Shown here piece by piece: positions 1-5,417 of a stretch of DNA of 6,554 bases. The first letter of the stretch is position 1. The number at the start of each line of letters is the position of its first letter. Location: positions 1-6,554 of the forward strand of contig JAUXIQ010000118.1 in NCBI GenBank assembly GCA_030620925.1, written 5' to 3'. The notes beneath the pieces were generated by a model that had not been told where the DNA came from, did no database searches, and saw only the letters and a list, made by a program, of their open reading frames with translations. Position numbers and translations under genes: made by a program. The stretch comes from JAUXIQ01 sp030620925 [NCBI: Nitrospinota bacterium] (lineage in GTDB: Bacteria > JAUXIQ01).

Positions 1-660
1 ATATGTCCCCGCAGACGAGATCGAAAACAGTGTCTTAATTCAATTGATACAGACCTTTGGAGATCAGGAACGACTGCAGAAGGCAGTGGAAAAAGCTACC
101 CCTGATAAGGGAAAGAGGGAGAAGATAGAGGAAGGGTTAGACATTCTGAAGAAAGACATAGAGAAGGTTAATAGACAGATAAATAAAATTGTGGAGAAGA
201 TTTCCGAGGGCAAATTATCCGATGAGGAAGCTGAGGAAAAGGAAAGCTAATCTCAAAGATCAAATATGTGGAGAAGAGGAACAACTCAAAGACCTCTCTG
301 ACCCCCCCGATCCTGCAAAGGTGAAGCGCCTCTCCAAACTGGGGCTGGCCATTCTAAAGAACGCGACTGCAAACCAGCCGGAGGCCATCTTTGAGAAATC
401 CTATGCGTAGAAACGCAACCTCCTTGAGCATGCATTCGCTGGAGAAACTGTTAACAAAGCTCGTTTGGGCGAGTATGTATGTGAGACGGGTGTTCCGGCT
501 CAGCCGTGGAACTTTGAAATCCAGGGTCTTTTGGAAAGCACTATCTTGGGTTTGCCTTTGGATGATATTTATCTGGAGGAGGCATTCAAGCTCGACCCAG
601 AATTTCAGGACATCCAGGCGGAGCTGAAGGAGATACGGGATAAAGTAGGAAGTTTTGCTC
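1..660. mobile_element. Right end of a decayed integrated element carrying a serine recombinase
   Basis: This is the terminal segment of an element whose other end lies left of the window. Two things show it. The only gene content is the 3' part of a large serine recombinase, and such genes usually lie beside the attachment site. Immediately after it, at about 660/661, the sequence becomes a yjbQ gene interrupted in mid-frame. The recombinase is broken twice, so the element is probably immobile, or the sequence carries errors. No terminal inverted repeat is visible, which suits serine recombinase integration. The element's size and cargo cannot be judged from here. Confidence 0.55.
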
Positions 661-689
661 AGCGTTTACCAGGCACAACCCTTCATTGA
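2..689 (+). pseudogene. Large serine recombinase, C-terminal part, frameshifted and with an amber stop
   Basis: The 5' end is outside the window, so the catalytic resolvase domain and most of the zinc-ribbon recombinase domain are missing. The frame is open from base 2 (YVPADEIENSVL...), the stretch that normally follows the zinc ribbon. It then enters a charged coiled coil (KKDIEKVNRQINKIVEKI, then EGKLSDEEAEE), as in large serine recombinases. The frame ends at TAA 248-250, but recombinase-like sequence (LKDQICGEEEQL) continues in the next frame. Removing one A from the AAA at 243-245 restores Glu-Ala-Asn-Leu-Lys. A second lesion, TAG at 408-410 between KSYA and KRNLLEHAF, fits a GAG-to-TAG change, since Glu-Lys-Arg is typical there. 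The restored frame runs on through [10 protein letters not shown] to TGA 687-689. Its last nine codons lie in the target gene. It is either a true pseudogene or a product of two sequencing errors. Family assignment is firm at the superfamily level only. Confidence 0.75.
655..669. other. Putative attachment-site junction (element / yjbQ)
   Basis: Read on the - strand, a YjbQ-like protein is clear up to Leu-Val-Asn-Ala (codon GCT at 663-661) and then turns into unrelated sequence (EQNFLLYPV). In this family Asn-Ala is normally followed by Met-His-Ile-Thr. On the + strand, the recombinase frame ends just across the same point. The switch therefore lies at about 660/661, within a few bases, and is read as one attachment half-site of the element. 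The exact core cannot be fixed without the other end or an uninterrupted relative. Confidence 0.55.
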
Positions 690-789
690 CGCCGCTCTCT
701 CTGACCGCCCGGTCGACTTCGGGGGTGATGTTGATGAATTCCCTGCGTTGTGACGTATCAAACCAGAGTTCCTTCCTGTAGGTTTTCAT
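661..789 (-). pseudogene. YjbQ-family (UPF0047) protein, N-terminal 43 codons only, cut by insertion
   Basis: The start ATG (789-787) opens [10 protein letters not shown], then [11 protein letters not shown] and [13 protein letters not shown], which matches the conserved N-terminus of the YjbQ/UPF0047 family. Members are usually about 130-140 residues and have been linked to thiamine phosphate synthase activity. Only 43 codons remain. After GCT at 663-661 the frame reads into the adjoining element and stops at 586-588 with no family similarity. The missing part would include the conserved histidines. A GTG at 798 is an alternative start; the only Shine-Dalgarno-like sequence, GGAGG, lies just two bases before the ATG, so the start is uncertain. 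The gene lies 51 nt downstream of the 348-residue gene in the same direction and may once have ended that operon. The remainder is predicted at the far end of the element, left of the window. Confidence 0.7.
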
Positions 790-840
790 ATCCTCCACCC
801 GGCGTTCTTAATTTCAAAACCCGGTCCCGCATCTTCTGCC

Positions 841-1887
841 TCAGGCATCTATTAGGGGAACAGTGACGGCGCGGGTATCGGCCCCGAATGTAGGGATAAA
901 TACAGAGTGGGGTCCGGCCCCGCCGGCGACGACGATCATGATATCCTCCGGCCTGTCCGCAATAGGAATCAAATCCTCTCCCTTAAGGGGTAACCCCTGG
1001 GCCTCCCGCCTGCTTACCACTCCCTCCAGCGCTTCTGGTGAAAAATAGGAAACGTGGGCTTTCGATTTTTCGAAGAGGAAACGTTTAACCTCTTCTTTAT
1101 CGAACCCTCCCTTATGAACGATTGCCGCGTGCTCGGGGCAGAGCAGCACCAGGGGCTCGCCGCCCATGAGGATGTTGTTGGTGCCCACTGCGTTCATGGA
1201 ACCGGCGATGGTGGTGAGCACTCCTTCGGCGGTCTTGCTGTACATATCTATGGCGTTGGTGGTCCCCGCCGCTCCCACCGAAGTAACCGTGCTCTGCTCC
1301 GGAGCGAACCCCCGCTCCACGTGGAGCGGCTGCCAGGGATTCCTCTCTTCGTTCTCAGCCAGGCAAAAGCTGTATTTCCCCGGCTGACCGGCGGTGGCCC
1401 TGTCCAGCTTACCCGGAATCCCGCCACCCAGGTTCATCATGACCAGCCTCACCGCCCGGCCGATGGTGGCGTTGGCCCGGTTCCCCTGACCCAGACAGTT
1501 GTATCCCCAGTTCATTTCCAGTTTCCGGGTTACAGGCCCGTTCACTATGATGAGCGGGGATACGGGATTGGTGGTAGCCTGGAGACCGTATAGATTGAAA
1601 GGTCTTTCCGCTATGGCTCTCACCGCCGCAACTACCACCGGGAAATAATCGGGCAGGCAGCCGGCCATCACCGCGTTTACGGCTACCTTTTCCACCGTGG
1701 CTTCGGCCCATCTGGGGGGTATCACACCGATAACGTCTTGGGCGGGCAGGCTCACCGATTCGAGCATCCGCCCCACCCTCTCCTCGGTGGGTGGAACTAT
1801 TGGTAGCCCGTCCGTCTGCCCCAGGGAATAGTAGTGGTCGTTCACCACCTCCAGAAAATCGAGTTCCTCGGAAGTATCACCGCCCAT
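841..1887 (-). CDS. Uncharacterised conserved protein (348 aa), neighbour of the UGSC selenoprotein
   Basis: A complete 348-residue frame, probably cytoplasmic: no signal peptide or obvious membrane helix. I do not know a function. Visible landmarks are TDGLPIVPPTEERV (25-38), IPPRWAEATVEKVAVNAVMAGC (56-77, with Cys77), the glycine-rich NLGGGIPGK (152-160), CLAENEE (175-181), a Gly/Ala/Thr-rich segment with GTNN (235-238), MGGEPLVLLCPEHA (241-254) and AGGAGPHS (321-328) near the end. From memory, this TDGLP...PPTEE opening belongs to uncharacterised proteins often encoded beside UGSC-type selenoproteins; I cannot verify that here. The ATG at 1887 is preceded by AGAGGT nine bases upstream, a fair ribosome site. 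It lies 36 nt after the selenoprotein stop, with an intrinsic-terminator-like hairpin in the gap, so its expression may be lower than that of the upstream genes. A role as partner subunit or as enzyme of the same pathway is inferred from position only. Confidence 0.85.
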   Translation of the reverse strand: MGGDTSEELDFLEVVNDHYYSLGQTDGLPIVPPTEERVGRMLESVSLPAQDVIGVIPPRWAEATVEKVAVNAVMAGCLPDYFPVVVAAVRAIAERPFNLYGLQATTNPVSPLIIVNGPVTRKLEMNWGYNCLGQGNRANATIGRAVRLVMMNLGGGIPGKLDRATAGQPGKYSFCLAENEERNPWQPLHVERGFAPEQSTVTSVGAAGTTNAIDMYSKTAEGVLTTIAGSMNAVGTNNILMGGEPLVLLCPEHAAIVHKGGFDKEEVKRFLFEKSKAHVSYFSPEALEGVVSRREAQGLPLKGEDLIPIADRPEDIMIVVAGGAGPHSVFIPTFGADTRAVTVPLIDA

Positions 1888-1917
1888 GATTTAATTACCT
1901 CTTGCGTTTAGTGGGCG

Positions 1918-1939
1918 AAAAAATCACCCTTTCGGGTGA
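1918..1939 (-). terminator. Intrinsic-terminator-like hairpin overlapping the selenoprotein stop codon
   Basis: On the - strand a perfect 6-bp stem, TCACCC / GGGTGA, closes a GAAA tetraloop (GNRA type) and is followed directly by six Ts. The final TGA of the stem is the stop codon of the UGSC gene. Stem, loop and T-tract fit a compact rho-independent terminator. Because the 348-residue gene starts 31 nt further on in the same direction, it would act as a partial terminator or attenuator, or as a 3'-end stabiliser, inside the operon. The stem is short, so it may well be leaky. Confidence 0.6.
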
Positions 1940-2475
1940 GACGTGAGGGCCTCTATTATCTCCTCCACCACCTTCCCCGCCTCATCCCTCACCGACCCCT
2001 CATCGAGGCTCCCGAAGGGGTGCGGCACCATTACTATGGGAAGGGAAGGTGTGCCCAGCGACTCGGATTCCGCCCTGCCCAGATGATAAAACTCCTGTGA
2101 ACAAACGGTTACCGTGGGTATACCGGCTTTCTCGAACTCGACCGCGTCATGGACACTCCATGACGTGCAGGAACCTCAATCCCCCAGGCCGGTGATGACC
2201 GAATCGCACCCAAGCAACTCGGCCCTAATTTCTTCAGGGGCGGGTGCCGCAACGGTGGGTTTCCTTCGCCTGGTCACGGAAGTAGAGGGGTATCGGTCCA
2301 GCAACAACTCCTCCAGGGTGGACAGCAGTATATCGAAGTTCGGTTTACCGTTATCCAACATGCCTATGTTTTTACCCTCCACGCCGCTCAGCCTGGCCGA
2401 AATATCAGTGCCGGGCATGCTGGAGGGGGCGGTGGGATCCAGCAGTTTCAGCTCCCGCGGTAATTTGTCATTCAT
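1924..2475 (-). CDS. UGSC-family selenoprotein, TGA at codon 100 read as selenocysteine
   Basis: A 183-residue protein if the in-frame TGA at 2178-2176 is read as selenocysteine; the real stop is TGA at 1926-1924. The N-terminal half has LDPTAP (12-17) and KNIGMLDNGKPNFDIL (35-50), then GCDSVITGLGD leads to Sec100-Gly-Ser-Cys103, the U-x-x-C redox motif that names the family. The C-terminal half continues as well-formed protein: VHDAVEFEKAGIPTVTVC (108-125), QEFYHLGR and IVMVPHPFGS. The region resembles the Sec site of GrdB-type glycine/betaine reductase subunits, where a U-x-x-C motif precedes an E-x-A-GIP segment; this is from memory and suggests a selenol-dependent reductase-like role. The ATG at 2475 has GGAGGT five bases upstream. 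A SECIS-like stem follows the TGA. It lies 51 nt after the CoA-transferase gene in the same direction. Standard gene calling would report only 99 residues. Substrate unknown. Confidence 0.88.
2145..2165 (-). promoter_or_regulatory. Bacterial SECIS element for the Sec100 codon
   Basis: Read on the - strand, 10 nt after the TGA there is a perfect 9-bp inverted repeat, CGTCATGGA and TCCATGACG, around a GTG loop. Bacterial SECIS elements lie inside the coding region just after the UGA and have a short apical loop with a G in its first two positions, roughly 16-37 nt downstream of the UGA. Here the first loop base is G and it is the 20th base after the TGA. The stem codes for part of Thr-Ser-Trp-Ser-Val-His-Asp. 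It would bind SelB; the organism must then have selA, selB, selC and selD elsewhere. Confidence 0.85.
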
Positions 2476-2526
2476 CCCGCACCTCCATAATAAGTGTGAA
2501 AAAGTATAAGGCTGCCTTCCTCGTCG

Positions 2527-3747
2527 CTACACTACTCCTTCTTCCCGCAGCTTTTCCACCTCCTCAGGACTGTAGCCCAACTCTCCGAATACCTCTTCGT
2601 TATTCTGGCCGAGCTGAGGGGCGGGGTTCCTGGGGCCGCAAGGGGTCTTTGAAAGCTTCACCGGACAACCCATGATCTTGATCTTTCCCGCCACCGGGTG
2701 ATCCTGCTCCACTAACATGTCGCCCGCCAGCACGTGCGGGTCGTTCACCAGGTCCTTGTAGGTGTAGACCGGGCAGACCAGGATGTCTTCCTTCTCCAGT
2801 ATCTCTATCCATTCGTCGGTGGTTTTGGTAAGGAACATCTTCTCTACATATTCATGAAGCTGTTCCTGGTTCTCCTGCCTCTTTGCCACTGTTTCGTATA
2901 GGGGGTCGTTCTCCAGGTGTTCCAGGTCCATTACCCGGCAGACGGCCGGCCAGCGACTATCGGTGAAGGAATCGGCGACCAGGTAAGAATCCCTGGTCTT
3001 ATAGACTCCGCATATCTCGCGCCGGTATACACCGGTATGGGAAAGGTAGTGTCCCTTGCGGCGCTTGATCTTGTCCATATCCAGGTTAGCGGTCGGCAGC
3101 ATCTCCCAGGATTGGAGGGCCATCTGGCTGTCCAGCAGAGAGACCGCGACCCTCTGACCCTCGCCGGTGCGCTCCCTGTGAAAAAGGGCAACGACTATGC
3201 CGTAAGCGCTGTTCATGCCCCCCACCTGATCGGCGATGGCAGCACCCACTGGCGTGGGCGGCGAATCGGGCCCGCCGGTAACGCTCATTATCCCGCCCAT
3301 GGCCTGGGCCATGGTATCCATTCCCGGCTTGTGAGCGTAGGGGCCTTCCTGCCCGTAACAGGAAGCCGAGCAGTAGATGATGCGGGGGTTAATCCCTGAA
3401 AGCTTTTCATAGCTGAATCCCAGCGCCCCGGCCACGCCCGGCCGGTAATTTTCCAGGAAGACGTCGCAGACCTTTGCCAGCCGGTAAATAATTTCTTTTC
3501 CCTTATCCTGCTTTATATCGACCGTGATGCTCCCCTTGTTGCGGTTCAGGGTCAGGAAGCAGAGGTTCTCTCCATTAACCAGGTAATCCTTCTCGAACCG
3601 CTCCGGGCGGCGCGTCAACTCGCCTCTGTCCGGCGGCTCAACCTTTATCACCTCGGCACCCATGTCGGCAAGCAACATGGAGCATACGGGTCCCACCTGG
3701 AATCTGGAGAGGTCCAACACCCTGATTCCCTCAAGCGGCAGTTTCAT
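2527..3747 (-). CDS. CaiB/BaiF family (type III) CoA-transferase
   Basis: This enzyme class moves CoA between carboxylic acids through an aspartyl-CoA mixed anhydride, as in formyl-CoA, carnitine and benzylsuccinate CoA-transferases. From the ATG at 3747 the protein has 406 residues and opens MKLPLEGIRVLDLSRFQVGP, the usual family start, followed by ADMGAEVIKVEPP, LNRNKGSITVD, ENYRPG and CSASCYGQEGPYAHKPGMD. The Asp in GMDTMAQAMGG (residue 144 from this start) matches the catalytic aspartate. A G-rich Shine-Dalgarno-like run lies just before ATG 3747. An in-frame ATG at 3789 would add 14 untypical residues and overlap the amidase stop by 7 nt, with only a weak site in front; I prefer 3747 but coupling from 3789 is possible. 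It lies between the amidase and selenoprotein genes on the same strand. CoA donor and acceptor cannot be predicted; the family name is firm. Confidence 0.93.
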   Translation of the reverse strand: MKLPLEGIRVLDLSRFQVGPVCSMLLADMGAEVIKVEPPDRGELTRRPERFEKDYLVNGENLCFLTLNRNKGSITVDIKQDKGKEIIYRLAKVCDVFLENYRPGVAGALGFSYEKLSGINPRIIYCSASCYGQEGPYAHKPGMDTMAQAMGGIMSVTGGPDSPPTPVGAAIADQVGGMNSAYGIVVALFHRERTGEGQRVAVSLLDSQMALQSWEMLPTANLDMDKIKRRKGHYLSHTGVYRREICGVYKTRDSYLVADSFTDSRWPAVCRVMDLEHLENDPLYETVAKRQENQEQLHEYVEKMFLTKTTDEWIEILEKEDILVCPVYTYKDLVNDPHVLAGDMLVEQDHPVAGKIKIMGCPVKLSKTPCGPRNPAPQLGQNNEEVFGELGYSPEEVEKLREEGVV

Positions 3748-3782
3748 TTCCTCCCCCCTCTTGAAAGGTAAAATATCTTTAT

Positions 3783-5210
3783 CTACCATATCTCTTTGTA
3801 TTTGTGCGCCCAGGGCAGCGCCTCTTCGAAGGCGGCCGAAGCCTTGAGCACGGTCGCCTCATCGTAGCGCCGCCCCACTATCTGTAGTCCCACGGGGAGG
3901 CCGTCTTCCGTCCACCCGCAGGGTAGGCTGGCTGCTGGCTGACCGGTGAGGTTAAAAGGAAAGGTCAGGGCAACCCAGCTCAGTGGGCCCAATTTCCTGC
4001 CTTCGATTTCATCAACCCTGGATAGCTCTGCGGAAAACGGAGGAACGGCGGTTGACGGACACAACAGCAGATCGTAGCGTTCGAAGAAGGAGTTCACCTG
4101 TCCCCAGAAAGCCTCCCGCTGGTGGCCTGCTTTGACGTAGTCGTTGGCGGTAACGTTGTCCGATGCCTGGAGCATCTCCACCAGGGTGGGGTCCATCTTC
4201 CCGCCCCACTCCTCCAGCTTACCGCCCCAGGCGCCGTAAACATCTGCCTGGGCTATGGTCATAAAAACAGCTTCCGGATCATCGAAGCCTGGGTCTTCTT
4301 CCACAAACTCGCAGCCCAGCCCCGCAAAAACCCGCGCCGCTTCCCCGGCGATGGCGCGCACCTGGGGGTCCACAGCAGCGTAGCCGAAGTCGGGCGTCCA
4401 GGCCACGCGCAGGCCCCTCACGCCGCCCTCGCACGAGTCCAGGTATGATATTCCCTGGTCGGGTAGTGAGGCGCGGTCCCGGTCATCAGGTCCGGCGATT
4501 GAGTCCATCATGAGGGCCGCGTCGCGCACGGTGCGGGTCATGGGGCCGGTGTGCGAAAAAGAACCCATCCCCGGGAAGCCTGCTCCTTTGGCCACCCTTC
4601 CGTACTGGGGCTTCAATCCGTAGACACCGCAGAAACTGGCGGGTATGCGGATGGAACCGCCGCCGTCCGTGCCCACGGCCAGGGGCCCCATACCGGTGGC
4701 CACCGCCACCCCCGCCCCGCCGCTGGAGCCGCCTGATGTGCGGTCCGTCACCCAGGGGTTATAGGTGGTGCCTAAGAGGGGGCTGTTGGTCACGCCTTTG
4801 TGTCCGAATTCGGGGGTGTTGGTCTTGCCCAGGATGATGGCGCCCGCCCCTTTCAGTTTATCCACCACCACGGCGTCCTCATCGGGAACGAAGTCCTCGA
4901 AAATTTTGGAGCCCAAGGTGGTCCTCACTCCTTTGGTGAAAACCAGGTCCTTGATGGAGACCGGAACTCCATGCAGCGGGCCCAGCTCTTCGCCGCGCCC
5001 CACGGCCTCTTCCGCCGATTTAGCGGCATCCCGCGCCGCGCCGTCGGTTAGCGTGCAAAAAGCGTTCAACTTCGGGTTCAGCTCTTCTATCCTTTCCAGG
5101 GCGGCGTCCACCGCCTCCACCGGCGAGAGCTTCTTGTCTCTTATGGCGGCAGCCATTTCCGTGGCGGGCATAAGACAGAGTTCTTTATCGGCCATGAGTC
5201 CATCCCCCAT
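3783..5210 (-). CDS. Amidase-signature family hydrolase (GatA/AtzF-like)
   Basis: A 475-residue serine hydrolase of the amidase-signature family, which cleaves amide bonds through a Ser-cisSer-Lys triad. The triad is intact: Lys87 in PVSIKDL, cis-Ser162 in TSGGSSGG, and nucleophile Ser186 in GTDGGGSIRIP. The spacings (75 and 24 residues) equal those of fatty acid amide hydrolase. Other landmarks are LGKTNTPEFGHKG (128-140) and, near the C-terminus, NLTGQPAASLPCG and GLPVGLQIVG. Length is normal, with no signal peptide. It is the first gene of the - strand cluster. No gatB or gatC lies in this window, and the link to a CoA-transferase favours a catabolic amidase over the tRNA-dependent amidotransferase subunit, although annotation pipelines may call it gatA. 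Start ATG 5210 was chosen; ATG 5195 (MADKEL...), preceded by a G-rich run, is an equal alternative. Substrate unknown. Confidence 0.93.
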   Translation of the reverse strand: MGDGLMADKELCLMPATEMAAAIRDKKLSPVEAVDAALERIEELNPKLNAFCTLTDGAARDAAKSAEEAVGRGEELGPLHGVPVSIKDLVFTKGVRTTLGSKIFEDFVPDEDAVVVDKLKGAGAIILGKTNTPEFGHKGVTNSPLLGTTYNPWVTDRTSGGSSGGAGVAVATGMGPLAVGTDGGGSIRIPASFCGVYGLKPQYGRVAKGAGFPGMGSFSHTGPMTRTVRDAALMMDSIAGPDDRDRASLPDQGISYLDSCEGGVRGLRVAWTPDFGYAAVDPQVRAIAGEAARVFAGLGCEFVEEDPGFDDPEAVFMTIAQADVYGAWGGKLEEWGGKMDPTLVEMLQASDNVTANDYVKAGHQREAFWGQVNSFFERYDLLLCPSTAVPPFSAELSRVDEIEGRKLGPLSWVALTFPFNLTGQPAASLPCGWTEDGLPVGLQIVGRRYDEATVLKASAAFEEALPWAHKYKEIW

Positions 5211-5417
5211 TCTTCATTTCAGGTGTTTTCAGATCGATCGACAATGACAACGATACAAGTTTAATCGAACTCCACTATTTTGCAATTAAAAAGGTCCATG
5301 TATCAACCCGATTTATTGATTGATATTAAAATATCGTTCCGCTAAAGTTATATAAAATAACGACCAAGTATCTCCACGAGAGAGCATTTCAACAATTTCC
5401 GAAGAGAGCCGACGCAA
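5211..5417. promoter_or_regulatory. Divergent intergenic region between the amidase cluster and the cyclase gene
   Basis: An AT-rich gap between two divergently oriented genes, so promoters in both directions are expected. On the + strand TTGATA (5320-5325) lies 17 nt from TAAAGT (5343-5348), a weak sigma70-like pair; TATAAAAT (5351-5358) is close by. On the - strand a TTGCAA ... TAAACT pair with a 16-nt spacer can be drawn at about 5256-5283. None is strong, and these are guesses by consensus only. No long ORF, tRNA or riboswitch-like structure was seen. GATCGATC (5232-5239) is a plain palindrome. Confidence 0.4.
5322..5335. promoter_or_regulatory. Palindrome GATATT-AA-AATATC, possible operator
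   Basis: Perfect 6-bp arms with a 2-nt centre, in the middle of the divergent spacer and next to the candidate + strand promoter. A second, weaker palindrome (GTTAT-ATAAA-ATAAC, 5347-5361) lies 11 nt further on. Such symmetry is common for dimeric repressor sites, but AT-rich DNA produces short palindromes by chance. No regulator gene in the window can be assigned to it. Confidence 0.3.

Noticed and set aside
408-410. TAG in the recombinase as recoded pyrrolysine
   Set aside because: The same gene also has a frameshift, and Glu is the expected residue one base change away; decay or sequence error is simpler.
1054-1593. Long + strand open frame opposite the 348-residue gene
   Set aside because: Composition is a shadow of the real - strand frame, with no recognisable domain and no ribosome site.
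2176-2475. A 99-residue protein ended by a nonsense mutation (pseudogene reading)
   Set aside because: The open, family-like continuation, Gly-Ser-Cys after the TGA and the perfectly placed SECIS-like stem all favour selenocysteine.
2114-2509. + strand open frame of 131 codons opposite the selenoprotein
   Set aside because: It is antisense to a gene with clear motifs; serine-rich low-complexity product without family features.
3297-3314. Palindrome CCATGGCC-TG-GGCCATGG
   Set aside because: It lies in the catalytic Met-Ala-Gln-Ala-Met-Gly codons of the CoA-transferase and is explained by the repeated Met-Ala/Ala-Met coding sequence.
2917-3399. + strand open frame of 160 codons opposite the CoA-transferase
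   Set aside because: Antisense shadow of a well-supported enzyme gene.
3783-5210. Amidase as the GatA subunit of the tRNA amidotransferase
   Set aside because: No gatB or gatC nearby and a catabolic-looking neighbourhood; not excluded, only less likely.
4765-5247. + strand open frame of 160 codons opposite the amidase start
   Set aside because: Ser/Ala-rich shadow typical of GC-rich antisense frames.
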